Assembly: GCA_964511015.1 (NCBI GenBank)
Contig: CAZEDX010000012.1
Span: 1-64,000 of the forward strand
Direction: 5' to 3'
From: FEN-1099 sp964511015
GTDB lineage: Bacteria > Lernaellota > Lernaellaia > Lernaellales > Lernaellaceae
DNA length: 64,000 nt
A program made the translations under genes and the position numbers. Positions 1 through 8,813 of the stretch are shown here, in pieces. The number at the start of each line of letters is the position of its first letter. Within the stretch, counting starts at the first letter, position 1. Below the pieces are notes generated by a model that saw only the letters and a program-made list of their open reading frames with translations, searched no databases and had not been told where the DNA came from.

Positions 1-618
1 GGTGCCGACGGTCACCACGGCCCGGATCGCCACTTCCTCGCCCAGGTGCGTCGGCTGGTCGCCGGTGCGCTCATCGACCCATTCGATGGTCTGGACGTCG
101 AATTCGCCATCGACCGGGTGGGTGACCAGCGCGCCGCGTTCCATCGCGCAGACGGTTTGCGCGGCGTGTCCGGCTTCGGTCCAGGCCACGCATAGATCAA
201 GATTGGCGGTGTCTTCGTAGAAGGCGGCCTTGCTCAGAGCGGCATAATCGACCGGCGCGCCGGCGGAGCCGTCGGTGTTGTCGACGAACTCGTACCGGAA
301 TTTCGCGGCGTCGGCCGCGAACTCAGTCAGCCCGGCAACGAAGTCGGACAACAGCACGCCGGCGGCCTCGAAGGTCGCGCCGTCGGCATCGTAGAGGGTC
401 AAGGTTTGGGGCTCGGCCACTTCGCCGATCACCACCGGCACCATGTTCAGGTAGGCCGTGTACGCGCCCACGCCCTGCTCGTCGGCCGTGTCGTCATCGG
501 CGGTATCGTCGTCGCTGTCGGCGCCGCCGCCCGACGACTTCTCGGCGCAGGCCGCGCCGACAAGCGCCAGGCAAAGCAAGAGCATCAGGATCCACACCGA
601 ACGATGATGCATGAACAT
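1..618 (-). CDS. Poly-Asp lipoprotein, C-terminus cut by window edge
   Basis: The frame opens at an ATG at 618, seven bases after a GGAGG ribosome site, and stays open to the window edge, so the 206 visible residues are the N-terminal part. A type II signal peptide (hydrophobic residues 8-20) ends in a VGAAC lipobox with the lipidated Cys at residue 24, so an exported lipoprotein is predicted. A short acidic linker (DDDTADDDTAD) follows, then a folded region. One part of it (LLSDFVAG, then FRYEFVDNTDG) resembles the gene 33 bp upstream (652-1161), which reads SLSELIVN and FYYDFTATDG. The two look like paralogues in one transcript. No family is recognised with confidence; the alternation recalls molybdopterin-binding-fold accessory proteins, but this is only an impression. 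Confidence 0.85.
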   Translation of the reverse strand, partial: MFMHHRSVWILMLLLCLALVGAACAEKSSGGGADSDDDTADDDTADEQGVGAYTAYLNMVPVVIGEVAEPQTLTLYDADGATFEAAGVLLSDFVAGLTEFAADAAKFRYEFVDNTDGSAGAPVDYAALSKAAFYEDTANLDLCVAWTEAGHAAQTVCAMERGALVTHPVDGEFDVQTIEWVDERTGDQPTHLGEEVAIRAVVTVGT

Positions 619-651
619 GAGCTTTCCTCCGGACAATCGAACTGCCTGTCG

Positions 652-1161
652 CTACCTCGGCAGCAGGGTGATGGTTCCGCCGTTCATCCACTTGACCTGA
701 TAGGCCGACAGGGCGCTGCCCCAGGGGTGTTCCGTCCAGCCGGCGGTCAGGTCGTCGTAGCGCGAATCGAGATAAAGATAGCCGTTCTTCATTTCGTTCC
801 AGGTGGGCAGGAGCGTCACGTCGCTGTACCGCTTGAGGAACAGATCGTACCCGTCGGTGGCGGTGAAGTCGTAGTAGAAAGACTCCGGGGTGGCGGCCAA
901 GCCACTGTTGACGATCAGCTCCGATAGCGAAACCGCCGGCGCGCCTTCGTAGTCGTAGGTCTGCATGCCCGCCAGCGGCACCTCGACTTCCGAGGTGTCG
1001 AGCACGACGAATACAGTCTCGTCGCCACTCCAGGGCGCGGTGGTCACCGGGCCTACGTCGCTGTAGTTGTCGGCATAGCCGTCCCAGCCCGGACCGCAAG
1101 CCGCGAACCCGAACGCGAGAAGCAAACTAAGCGCCGTTGTTGCCGTTTTCCCTGATTTCAC
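652..1161 (-). CDS. Small lipoprotein, paralogue of the downstream gene
   Basis: About 169 residues from a GTG at 1161. A TTG at 1179 would add six residues, but the GTG gives a normal signal-peptide n-region (MKSGK). The hydrophobic stretch ends in GFAAC with the lipid-accepting Cys at residue 22. The rest is a single small domain with several aromatic residues and the segment SLSELI...FYYDFTATDGYD, which parallels the following gene. It lacks the poly-Asp linker. Its stop is 33 bp before the next start, so the two are probably co-transcribed. Function unknown; a ligand-binding or redox-accessory lipoprotein is possible. The gene is divergent from the large lipoprotein gene at 1301. Confidence 0.75.
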   Translation of the reverse strand: MKSGKTATTALSLLLAFGFAACGPGWDGYADNYSDVGPVTTAPWSGDETVFVVLDTSEVEVPLAGMQTYDYEGAPAVSLSELIVNSGLAATPESFYYDFTATDGYDLFLKRYSDVTLLPTWNEMKNGYLYLDSRYDDLTAGWTEHPWGSALSAYQVKWMNGGTITLLPR

Positions 1162-1253
1162 GAATCTATGTCCGCCCAAGCATAAAACGCTTGAATCCTA
1201 GCAGCGGCGGTCGAGGTGGTCAACGCCAAAACCCGGCTCCTTGTCTTCCGATC

Positions 1254-1264
1254 TCTGGTAAAAT
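1254..1264 (+). promoter_or_regulatory. Extended -10 promoter element (TCTGGTAAAAT)
   Basis: The string TCTGGTAAAAT carries a TGn extension and a TAAAAT hexamer 36 bp before the ATG at 1301. No good -35 hexamer is visible at 16-18 bp. Nearly the same string precedes two other poly-Asp lipoprotein genes (20477-20487 and 51881-51891). Confidence 0.55.
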
Positions 1265-1300
1265 AGCCCCGGTCGCGGTGTTCGAACGCGGGAGGCCAAT

Positions 1301-4300
1301 ATGCGCGCGGTAAGCCTTTTATCCGCATTGACGTTTCTACTCTATCTGCTGGCCATGATTGCGTTGGCAGGATGCGCCGACAACGATGGCGCGAACATGT
1401 CGGAACGTGACGACGACACGCCTTATCTTGACGATGATTTGGACGGCGACGACGACGGCGACGACGACGACGATTCCGACGACGACGACACCGGCGACGA
1501 CGACGGCGTCGATGACGACACCGACGGGCCGAATCCCGGGGTGTTCATCAACAAGCCGGTGGATGGCGAAACGCTCAGTTCGCTGCAATTCGACGTCGAG
1601 GCCGACCTGTACAACGTTGACGACGCGAACCGCGTAACCGTGCTGCTCGACGGGGTGACCATCACCGAAGCGCTGACCGTCACCACCGATCAGGTGACCG
1701 GCAACCTCACCGCGCCCTACGGCGGCGATTTCAACTTGCGCATCGAAGCCGAAAACGACGCCGGCAAGGGCTGGGACGAGGTGCAGTTCGACATCGACAA
1801 GCCCTGGTTCCGAGTCACCGCGCCCCGGGCCGGCGCCTACCTGACCGCGAAGCCGGTTGTCGTCGCCGCCACCTTCGGCAACTGCGACGAAGACACCGTG
1901 GTCGTCAAACTCGACAGTACAGACGTGACCGGCCAGCTCGACGTCTTCAACGGCAACGTCTCCGGCCAACTCGAAATGATCGACGAAGGCTCCCACGTGC
2001 TCAACTTCTACGCGTCGCGCGGGCGCGACGAGGTGAGCCTGGACGTGCCGTTCGTGCTCGAACTCGACGCCCCGCACTTCGTCATGGAACTAAGCGCCGA
2101 CGAGATCGAAACCGGCGACTACGTCGATGTGAACTATCGATTCTTCGACGAAAACGGGCAGGACATCACCGACAGCGTCACGGTCGACCTGACGGTCGAC
2201 CCGAACAACGGGGTGGCCGTCGACGATCAGCGCATCTGGTTCTACCTGCCCGGCCACTTCACGGTGACCGCCAGCACCTTCTACGGCGGCACCACCTACA
2301 TCGGCAACGCGCTGTTGTTCGTCAAACAGGCCGAGGCCTGGGACATTGAGATCACCTTGAGCGACTACGACATCGACGCCGGCGAATCAGTGGTCGCCAC
2401 GGCCGAGGTAACCGACGAGCAGGGCAATCCGGTCTACGTGCCGGTCTATTACACGGTGGATCCGCCGTTCGGCGCGACCGTCAACGGCGAGGAAATCACC
2501 CTGACCCGCGCCGGCACGGCAACGGTGCGGGGCACGGTGGCCAACACCGGCATCTACGACGAGGCCGTAGTAACGGTTTCGCCGGGCGAGCCGGTCGACG
2601 TGAAACTCTATTGCGACCAGCCCTCGATCGCTGAGGGCGGCACGATCCATTGCACCGGCACGGCGGTGGACCAATACGGCAACAATTCGAACCACGGCAT
2701 CTACTTCACCGTCAATCCGGGAACCGGGGTGACGATCAACGGCGGCGACCTCACCTTCGCCGAGGCGGGCTACTTCGTGATCACGGTTCACGTGGACGGC
2801 CACCCGTCACTGACGGCGCAGACGATCGCCGAGGTGGTCGACGTCACGCCGCTGAAGATCGTCTTCACCAACCCGCCGCGTGGCTACTACACGCACACCG
2901 GCACGGTGAACGTCACCGGCAACATCGCCGACATCGACCCCTATACCGCCGACCTGACCATCAACGGCGAAGCGGTGTACATCAAGCCGACCGGCGCCGA
3001 TTCCGGCTCGTTCGAGTACCTGGTCACGTTGGTCAACGGCTTGAACATCATCGAGGCCGAAGTGACCGACGGCGGCGTCACCGACTCGGCCTCGACCGCG
3101 GTGCTGTATGGCCAGGCGGAATGGGCGAACAATGCGTACATCAGTAACGCGATGGGCTTCCGCATCTCCGACCTGGGCTTCGACCAGATCGCGACGGTCA
3201 TCGACACCTACCTGATCGACCTGCCGATCGAACAGATGATCATGCAAATGAACCCGGTCTTCGACGAGAGCGTCGAAGTCTGGGGCGTGACCGTAGCCAG
3301 CGCCCACGCGGTGGTTACCGGGGTGGAGTCGGCCAACCCGACGGTCGATTTCGACGCGATGGACGAAACGGTAACCGTCACCGCCAACCTGACGAGCATC
3401 AAACTCTTCTTCCGGGTCAGCGGTTCGGTGATCGGCATCGGCTACACCGCTTACGGCGACGTTACCGCACAGAACATCAGCGCGTCGGCCAACGCCCACC
3501 TGAGCGTGCAGAACGGCGCGGTGGTGAGTTCGGTGGACGAATTCGCGGTCAACATCGGCACTCTCGATATCAACATCGACGACTTCCCCGACGAGTTGAT
3601 CGACCTGTTCTCCGACTCGATCGCCAGCCTGATCGAAGACACGGCGGAGTCGGCGCTACAGCGGTACATTCCGCCACTGCTGCAGGAAGTGATGGCGCAA
3701 ATTCCGTACGCCTTCGACATCCCGGTCGGTGATGTGACCTTCAACATGGGCTTCCGGCCGGCGGAACTGACTCAAGACAGCGACGGCGCGACGTTTTGGA
3801 TGAACGGGCGCGTACTCACCGACACGATCAACCCCATCGTGCCGGTCTTCAGCGGCTCGTTCAAAACGGCGTCGACGCGGCCGGAATTCGGCCACTACAT
3901 GCCGGGAACCGTGCAGGAATACGGGTTTGGCGTCAACCTGGGCGACGACATCGTCAACCAGCTCTTGTACCAGACCTTCCGGTCCGGCCTGCTCACCGCC
4001 GACTTCGAACAGGTATTCGGCGCGTGCGACGCGATCATCTACGCCGTTTTCCCGCCGATCTGCGACACCTACGGCAACGTCGACCTGACGATCAAGATGC
4101 GGCCGCTCTTGCCGCCGATCATGAAGCTCGGCGAAGCCAAGTTCAACGACGTGCCCGCCCAGATCCAGCTCGGTGACCTGTTGATGCACCTGTACACCGA
4201 TGACGGCTCCACGCAGGAGCTGGTGCTCACCCTGGCCACCAGCGCAACATTGCCGACAACGATCACGGCCGACTACGAAACCAATTCGCTGTCGGTAACG

Positions 4301-4540
4301 TTCGACACGCCCGAGGTGGTGGTCGACACGGTCAACAACCCGTTGGCCTTGAACGAAACGCTTTTTGAGGCGCTGGTTCCGCCGCTGGTCGAGCTGCTGT
4401 TGCCGTTGCTGTCCGGCGCGTTGCAAGGTCTGCAACTGCCGAGCTTCGACGGCTGGGAGATGCAACTCGAACAAATGATGATCGACGGATCCGGCAACGA
4501 CTACATCGGCATTTACGCGGAACTGCTTGGGCCGTCGTAA
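1301..4540 (+). CDS. Large poly-Asp lipoprotein with Ig-like repeats
   Basis: 1079 residues. The start ATG follows GGAGG by five bases. The signal peptide ends in LAGC, with the lipidated Cys at residue 25. Residues about 36-75 form a very acidic linker of Asp runs with Gly, Thr and Ser. After it come several beta-rich modules of about 90-100 residues with the flavour of bacterial Ig-like or big-type domains (for example FINKPVDGE, AYLTAKPVVVAA and IVFTNPPRGYYTHTGTVNVTG). The last 450 residues look different: alternating hydrophobic stretches suggest a lipid-binding or BPI-like fold, but no family is recognised. Expected at the outer membrane or cell surface. The gene stands alone between a divergent lipoprotein pair and a kinase gene 70 bp downstream. 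Adhesion or lipid binding is inference only. Confidence 0.9.
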   Translation: MRAVSLLSALTFLLYLLAMIALAGCADNDGANMSERDDDTPYLDDDLDGDDDGDDDDDSDDDDTGDDDGVDDDTDGPNPGVFINKPVDGETLSSLQFDVEADLYNVDDANRVTVLLDGVTITEALTVTTDQVTGNLTAPYGGDFNLRIEAENDAGKGWDEVQFDIDKPWFRVTAPRAGAYLTAKPVVVAATFGNCDEDTVVVKLDSTDVTGQLDVFNGNVSGQLEMIDEGSHVLNFYASRGRDEVSLDVPFVLELDAPHFVMELSADEIETGDYVDVNYRFFDENGQDITDSVTVDLTVDPNNGVAVDDQRIWFYLPGHFTVTASTFYGGTTYIGNALLFVKQAEAWDIEITLSDYDIDAGESVVATAEVTDEQGNPVYVPVYYTVDPPFGATVNGEEITLTRAGTATVRGTVANTGIYDEAVVTVSPGEPVDVKLYCDQPSIAEGGTIHCTGTAVDQYGNNSNHGIYFTVNPGTGVTINGGDLTFAEAGYFVITVHVDGHPSLTAQTIAEVVDVTPLKIVFTNPPRGYYTHTGTVNVTGNIADIDPYTADLTINGEAVYIKPTGADSGSFEYLVTLVNGLNIIEAEVTDGGVTDSASTAVLYGQAEWANNAYISNAMGFRISDLGFDQIATVIDTYLIDLPIEQMIMQMNPVFDESVEVWGVTVASAHAVVTGVESANPTVDFDAMDETVTVTANLTSIKLFFRVSGSVIGIGYTAYGDVTAQNISASANAHLSVQNGAVVSSVDEFAVNIGTLDINIDDFPDELIDLFSDSIASLIEDTAESALQRYIPPLLQEVMAQIPYAFDIPVGDVTFNMGFRPAELTQDSDGATFWMNGRVLTDTINPIVPVFSGSFKTASTRPEFGHYMPGTVQEYGFGVNLGDDIVNQLLYQTFRSGLLTADFEQVFGACDAIIYAVFPPICDTYGNVDLTIKMRPLLPPIMKLGEAKFNDVPAQIQLGDLLMHLYTDDGSTQELVLTLATSATLPTTITADYETNSLSVTFDTPEVVVDTVNNPLALNETLFEALVPPLVELLLPLLSGALQGLQLPSFDGWEMQLEQMMIDGSGNDYIGIYAELLGPS

Positions 4541-4610
4541 TCGGCGATGGGCCAACGGCTCAAGACCCGTTCCGCACGGTAAAACAACGCCGGCAAAGGG
4601 GGTGCAAGCC

Positions 4611-5318
4611 ATGGCCACGAAGAAGTATGCGTCGATTCAAGGTCTGATCGAGGAACAGGCGCACCGGTGGCAATTGCTGGGGCGGGAGCGGCAACGCAAA
4701 AAGAAGCCGCCCCTGCCGGTGGTCTATCTCTCCCGCGAAACCGGCGCCCACGGCGACCAGGTCGCGGAACGGCTGGCCGAAATCGCCGGCTACGATCTGT
4801 TCGACCGGGCGTTGATCCGCAAGATCGCCGAAAGCGCGAGCATGGCCGAATCGGTGGTCGAGACGCTCGACGAAAAGAACCGCTCGGCGCTGATCGACTG
4901 GGTCAGTTCGCTCGGCGAAAGCAAGCACTTCTGGTTCGACGAATACCTGGAGCACCTGAGCAAGGTGATCGGCACGATCGGCCGGCACGGTCGCGCGATC
5001 ATCGTCGGCCGCGGGGCGGGCTATCTGCTCGGCCAGGATGGTTGTCGGTGCCTGCGCGTGCGCATCATCGCCTCGTTGGACGTTCGCGTGCAGCGGGTGA
5101 TGGACACGCTCAAGCTGACCATGAAAGAGGCCAAGAAACACATACAAAAAACCGAAGCCGAGCAGCGCGCGTTTCTCAAGCGCTATTTCGACGCCGATAT
5201 CAACGACCCGTGCAACTACGACCTGGTGGTGAATACCGACCGGTTGTCGGTGGACGAAGCGGCCCAGGCGGTCTACGGCGCGTTGCGGGAACTGACCGAG
5301 CGAGAACAAAAGGATTAA
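4611..5318 (+). CDS. Cytidylate kinase-like family protein
   Basis: 235 residues from the ATG at 4611, which follows AAAGGGGG by seven bases. An in-frame upstream start at 4527 would overlap the previous gene and lacks a ribosome site. The N-terminal beta strand and modified P-loop (VYLSRETGAHGDQVA) followed by GYDLFDRALIRKIAE is the signature of the cytidylate-kinase-like AAA family (PF13189), whose members are P-loop nucleotide kinases with uncertain substrates. Later landmarks are GRAIIVGRGAGYLL, the RVRIIAS strand, an Arg-rich lid region and NYDLVVNTDRLS near the C-terminus, all typical. Cytosolic. A terminator-like hairpin follows the stop, so it is probably monocistronic. Confidence 0.85.
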   Translation: MATKKYASIQGLIEEQAHRWQLLGRERQRKKKPPLPVVYLSRETGAHGDQVAERLAEIAGYDLFDRALIRKIAESASMAESVVETLDEKNRSALIDWVSSLGESKHFWFDEYLEHLSKVIGTIGRHGRAIIVGRGAGYLLGQDGCRCLRVRIIASLDVRVQRVMDTLKLTMKEAKKHIQKTEAEQRAFLKRYFDADINDPCNYDLVVNTDRLSVDEAAQAVYGALRELTEREQKD

Positions 5319-5327
5319 AGACCAGCC

Positions 5328-5346
5328 AACGGCCACGGCCGTTTTT
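5328..5346 (+). terminator. Rho-independent terminator after the kinase gene
   Basis: AACGGC-CACG-GCCGTT forms a 6-bp stem with a tetraloop, followed by a run of five T (5342-5346). It lies 10 bp after the kinase stop codon. Confidence 0.6.
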
Positions 5347-5394
5347 GGCCGGCCCTTTCTGTCCTTTCAAGCATATTTCCGCGTGGTTGCGCCG

Positions 5395-5424
5395 TTGACA
5401 CCCCGCGGCAAAGCACCGTATCTT
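5395..5424 (+). promoter_or_regulatory. Sigma70-type promoter for the moaD-like/AOR pair
   Basis: A consensus TTGACA (5395-5400) is separated by 18 bp from TATCTT (5419-5424). Transcription would start near 5431, just before the GGAGG site of the gene at 5452. Confidence 0.55.
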
Positions 5425-5451
5425 CAAAGGGTTATTGCAGGAGGGTGCGGA

Positions 5452-5709
5452 GTGCCGGTACGCGTGAGGTTTTTCGCCAGTCTGCGTAAAGCCGCAGGCG
5501 TGGACGGGCTCGAAATCACGGCGAAAAGCGTTGATGACGTGCTTCGGCAACTCAAAAGTCAATACGACGGCAACGCGGAGTTCTTGAAGTTGCTCAAGAG
5601 CTCAAACGCGATTTTGAACGGCAACAATATCGCCTGGATCAAAGGGGTACGCACCAAACTGAGCGACGGCGATGAACTCACCTTTTTTCCGCCGGTGGGC
5701 GGCGGCTGA
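5452..5709 (+). CDS. MoaD/ThiS-family sulfur carrier protein
   Basis: 85 residues from the GTG at 5452, seven bases after GGAGG; longer in-frame starts have no ribosome site. The chain has the MoaD/ThiS ubiquitin-like layout: VRVRFFASLRKAAG at the start, a middle helix (VDDVLRQL), ILNGNNI and LSDGDELTFFPPVGGG at the end. The C-terminal Gly-Gly is the residue pair that is adenylated and thiocarboxylated in this family. MoaD donates sulfur to the pterin dithiolene of molybdenum and tungsten cofactors. The aldehyde:ferredoxin oxidoreductase gene begins only 23 bp downstream, and such MoaD-AOR pairs are common, so a dedicated role in tungstopterin synthesis is likely. Confidence 0.9.
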   Translation: MPVRVRFFASLRKAAGVDGLEITAKSVDDVLRQLKSQYDGNAEFLKLLKSSNAILNGNNIAWIKGVRTKLSDGDELTFFPPVGGG

Positions 5710-5732
5710 TTCCAGCCGACAAAGGGTCACAC

Positions 5733-7838
5733 ATGGCGAGCAAATACGGCGGCTATATGGGTCAGGCGTTGTGGGTCGATCTGACGACGCGCGAAACGCG
5801 TCCCTACGAGATCTCCGACCATGACCGCGAGCTGTTCATCGGCAACAAGGGTCTCGCGGCGAAAATTCTGTGGGACAACTTGCGACCGGGCATTGATCCG
5901 CTCGGCCCGGAAAACCTGTTCGTCATCACCACGGCGCCGTTGACCGGCACCGGCGCGCCCTGCTCGGCGCGTTTCAACGCCTCGTGCAAGAGCCCGCTGA
6001 CCGGCGGCATCACCTCCTCCAACTGCGGCGGTTCGTTCGGCATCATGCTCAAGAAAGCCGGGTACGATGCGTTGATCGTCGCCGGCGCCGCCAGTGGACC
6101 GGTGTACATCGAGATCACCGAAGAAAAGACAGTGGTCCACGACGCCGCCGACCTGTGGGGTCTGGACACCGAAGAGACACAAGAAGAGCTGATCCGCCGG
6201 CACGGCAAATACTGCGGCCGGGCGGTGATCGGACCGGCCGGCGAAAACCTGGTGCGCTATGCCTGCGTGATGAGCGGCGAGCGCGCGCTGGGGCGCGGCG
6301 GCGTGGGCGCGGTGATGGGCAGCAAGATGCTCAAAGCCATCGTCGCCACCGGCAAGCAGAAGGTGCCGATTCCCAATCCCGAGCCCTTCAAGGAGTTCAT
6401 CAAGGGTTGGATCGAATTCCTGCGCAAACACCCGGTGACCGGCGAGGCGCTGCCGAAGTACGGCACCGCCAGCCATCTGAACAAATGCAGCGCCACCGGC
6501 GTGCTGCCGACCCGCAATTACTCGGAAGGATCCTTCGAACACGCCGATGAAATTTCGGGCGAAGCGCTGGCGGAAAAACACCTGGTGCGCAATGACGGCT
6601 GCCAAGCCTGCCCGATTCGTTGCGCGCGTGTGGTGAACATCAAGGGCAAAGAGGTCAAAGGTCCCGAATACGAAACGATGGCCCTGTTCGGTTCGAACCT
6701 CGGCAACCGTGACCTGTGGTCGATCTGCGAATGGAACTACCTGATGGACAAGCTGGGCATCGACACGATCAGCGCCGGCGTGGTCATCGGGTTCGCCACG
6801 GAGCTGACCGAACGGGGCGTGCTCCAGACCGACCTGAAATGGGGCAAGACCGAAGGTATCGACAAGTTGCTCAAGCAAATCGCCTATCGCGAGGGTTTGG
6901 GCAACGAATTGGCCGAGGGCGTCATGCGCATGGCCGAGAAATTCGGCGGCATGAACTACGCGTTGCACGGCAAGGGCCTGGAATTCGCCGCGTACGAACC
7001 ACGCCGGGCCGTCGGCATGGGCCTGGGTTACGCCACGGCCAACCGCGGCGCCTGCCACCTCAACTCCGGCTTCCTGGTCTATTTCGAGGCGCTCGGTCCG
7101 ATCAACATCAATCCGCAACTCACTAGCGGCAAGGTCGGCTTGGCCGTCTTTCAGCAGAACACGATGGAGGCGATCAGCGCCGTCGGCACATGCATCTTCA
7201 CCTCCTACGCCGTCATTCCCGGCGTGGCCGAAAAGATGTCGCCCTACGGCACAATGGCCAAAGTGCTCGACAAGACCTTGCGCGCTTCCGGCCCGATCAT
7301 GCCGGCTCTCTACAAACTGCCGGCCGGGGCCGCGCCGCTGCACCTGCCGATGATTCCGCACTCGAAGGCGGTCGAGCTGATCACCGGCATGAAATTCAAG
7401 GCCGGCTCGTTCCTCGCGCTGGGCAACCGCGTATTCAACATGGAGCGTATGTTCAACGCGCGCGAACATTTGCTGATCGACGCCCTGCCGAAGCGCCTGA
7501 CCGACGAGGAGCAGATCCGCGGCCGGTCCGACACCAAGGTGCCGCTCGCGAAAATGCTGCCCAACTTCTACCGGGCGCGCGGTTGGGACGAACGTGGCGT
7601 GCCGTCCAAGCGCACGCTGAAGTTCCTCGGACTCGACTTCGCCATCAACGATATTCCCGAAGGCAAGGCCAACCTGGCCGAGCTGCAGCGCGATTTCCAA
7701 GCCAAGCGCTTCGCGTACGAGGCGGGACACGCCAAAAAGATTGCCGAGCGGCGGGCGCAAAACCAGAAGCTCTATTCCACCCGCTCCGCGGCGCCGTCTA
7801 CTCCACCGGCCAAACCGGCCAAAAAGAGCAAGGAATAG
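5733..7838 (+). CDS. Aldehyde:ferredoxin oxidoreductase (tungstopterin enzyme)
   Basis: 701 residues, longer than the usual 600-650 because of a charged tail rich in Pro, Ala and Lys. The family oxidises aldehydes to acids with ferredoxin as acceptor, using a bis-tungstopterin and one [4Fe-4S] cluster. The N-terminal domain (YGGYMGQALWVDLTTRE, then APLTGTGAPCSARFNAS and NCGGSFG) is standard. The cluster ligands match the family spacing: C290, C293 and C297 in CQACPIRC, and a fourth at C487 (GTCIFTSY). The pterin-binding stretch around ATANRGACHLN is present, with Ala in place of the more usual Gly before Cys. It is cytosolic, co-transcribed with the MoaD-like carrier and ends at a strong terminator. 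Substrate cannot be told from sequence. Confidence 0.93.
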   Translation: MASKYGGYMGQALWVDLTTRETRPYEISDHDRELFIGNKGLAAKILWDNLRPGIDPLGPENLFVITTAPLTGTGAPCSARFNASCKSPLTGGITSSNCGGSFGIMLKKAGYDALIVAGAASGPVYIEITEEKTVVHDAADLWGLDTEETQEELIRRHGKYCGRAVIGPAGENLVRYACVMSGERALGRGGVGAVMGSKMLKAIVATGKQKVPIPNPEPFKEFIKGWIEFLRKHPVTGEALPKYGTASHLNKCSATGVLPTRNYSEGSFEHADEISGEALAEKHLVRNDGCQACPIRCARVVNIKGKEVKGPEYETMALFGSNLGNRDLWSICEWNYLMDKLGIDTISAGVVIGFATELTERGVLQTDLKWGKTEGIDKLLKQIAYREGLGNELAEGVMRMAEKFGGMNYALHGKGLEFAAYEPRRAVGMGLGYATANRGACHLNSGFLVYFEALGPININPQLTSGKVGLAVFQQNTMEAISAVGTCIFTSYAVIPGVAEKMSPYGTMAKVLDKTLRASGPIMPALYKLPAGAAPLHLPMIPHSKAVELITGMKFKAGSFLALGNRVFNMERMFNAREHLLIDALPKRLTDEEQIRGRSDTKVPLAKMLPNFYRARGWDERGVPSKRTLKFLGLDFAINDIPEGKANLAELQRDFQAKRFAYEAGHAKKIAERRAQNQKLYSTRSAAPSTPPAKPAKKSKE

Positions 7839-7860
7839 CCGGCGCTCCCCTCAACCAAAT

Positions 7861-7892
7861 AAAAGCCCCGGCAGTTGAGCCGGGGCTTTTTA
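7861..7892 (+). terminator. Rho-independent terminator after AOR
   Basis: A perfect 12-bp stem, AAAAGCCCCGGC with GCCGGGGCTTTT, and a 6-base loop, continuing into TTTTATTT. It lies 23 bp after the AOR stop. Confidence 0.9.
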
Positions 7893-8032
7893 TTTCTGGT
7901 CCGCTGCTGCGACTATGTTAATCACCTTGCTTTTGGACTGTCAAATGCGACGTCATTGGACGCGGCGGCCAAACTCGATCTACAGTTTTGCAGTGGGCTG
8001 AAAAGTAGGTCCCCAAACGGAGTCGAGGCGAG

Positions 8033-8806
8033 ATGTTTCAGTTCAAGAGCACGGACGTCGAAGGCCAGACGCTCGTGTTCCCATTGGCCAAACCGCGGAT
8101 TACGATCGGACGCGACCCGTCCAACGACATCGTGCTGGCCGACAACGATGTCTCGCGCTGGCACGCGCTTATCTCGCGGGACAACCACCGGTTGTTTATC
8201 CGCGACATGCAGTCGACCAACGGCGTGTTCGTCAACAACGTACGCATTCACGATCCGCACGAACTCAAACCGAAACACCTGGTGATCATCGGCTCCAATC
8301 TGTTCGTCGTCAGCAACGACGAGTTCCCTCACGAATACGCCGCCCCCGGCAATTTGGCCGCCGACTATGACCAGCCGACCGCGCCGGCGGGTTCGTTCGA
8401 CCGCACGCTGGTCCGCGACAAACAAGAGTTGCTGGCCGGGGCAATGGCCAAGCAACGCCAGGTCGCCCGCTTTCCGCGGCTGCTGTTGCAGAGCGACGTG
8501 TTGGGCGATTGCTGCTACCTGCTGGCCATGCCGCGCTTTCGCATCGGCCGCGCGGAAGACTGCCACCTACGGCTGCCCGATTCGCGCGTGAGCCCCTACC
8601 ACGCGGAAATCCGCGTGCGGCCGGACGGGAATCTGCTGGTCGACCTCGGCAGCGAACACGGCCTCGCCGTGAATGGCCGGCAGATTAGCGAATATCACTT
8701 GACCGACGGCGACGTGATCGAACTGCCGGCCGCCCGCTTGCTCTATCGCCATGAGGAGGGCGTGCGAGGCAAGTTCACCGAATTCCTAAAAAGCCTTTTC
8801 CGTTAG
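8033..8806 (+). CDS. Double FHA-domain protein
   Basis: 257 residues with two forkhead-associated domains. The first (about residues 8-95) shows ITIGRDPSNDIVL, VSRWHALI and STNGVFVNN. The second (about 150-245) shows FRIGRAEDCHLRLPDS, VSPYHAEI and LGSEHGLAVNG. The Arg after IG and the S/N pair needed for phosphothreonine binding are present in domain one. Domain two has GSEHG where the first has STNG, so its ligand preference may differ. A poorly conserved linker separates them. No membrane segment or catalytic domain is visible. Such proteins usually read out Ser/Thr kinase signalling. The gene is alone, after the AOR terminator, and convergent with the selenium operon (7 bp between stops). 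Confidence 0.9.
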   Translation: MFQFKSTDVEGQTLVFPLAKPRITIGRDPSNDIVLADNDVSRWHALISRDNHRLFIRDMQSTNGVFVNNVRIHDPHELKPKHLVIIGSNLFVVSNDEFPHEYAAPGNLAADYDQPTAPAGSFDRTLVRDKQELLAGAMAKQRQVARFPRLLLQSDVLGDCCYLLAMPRFRIGRAEDCHLRLPDSRVSPYHAEIRVRPDGNLLVDLGSEHGLAVNGRQISEYHLTDGDVIELPAARLLYRHEEGVRGKFTEFLKSLFR

Positions 8807-8813
8807 AAGCTGC

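Noticed and set aside
5727..7760. Long open frame of 677 codons antisense to the AOR gene
   Set aside because: Antisense open frames are common in GC-rich genes. The sense frame has full AOR motifs and the antisense one has no recognisable domain or ribosome site.
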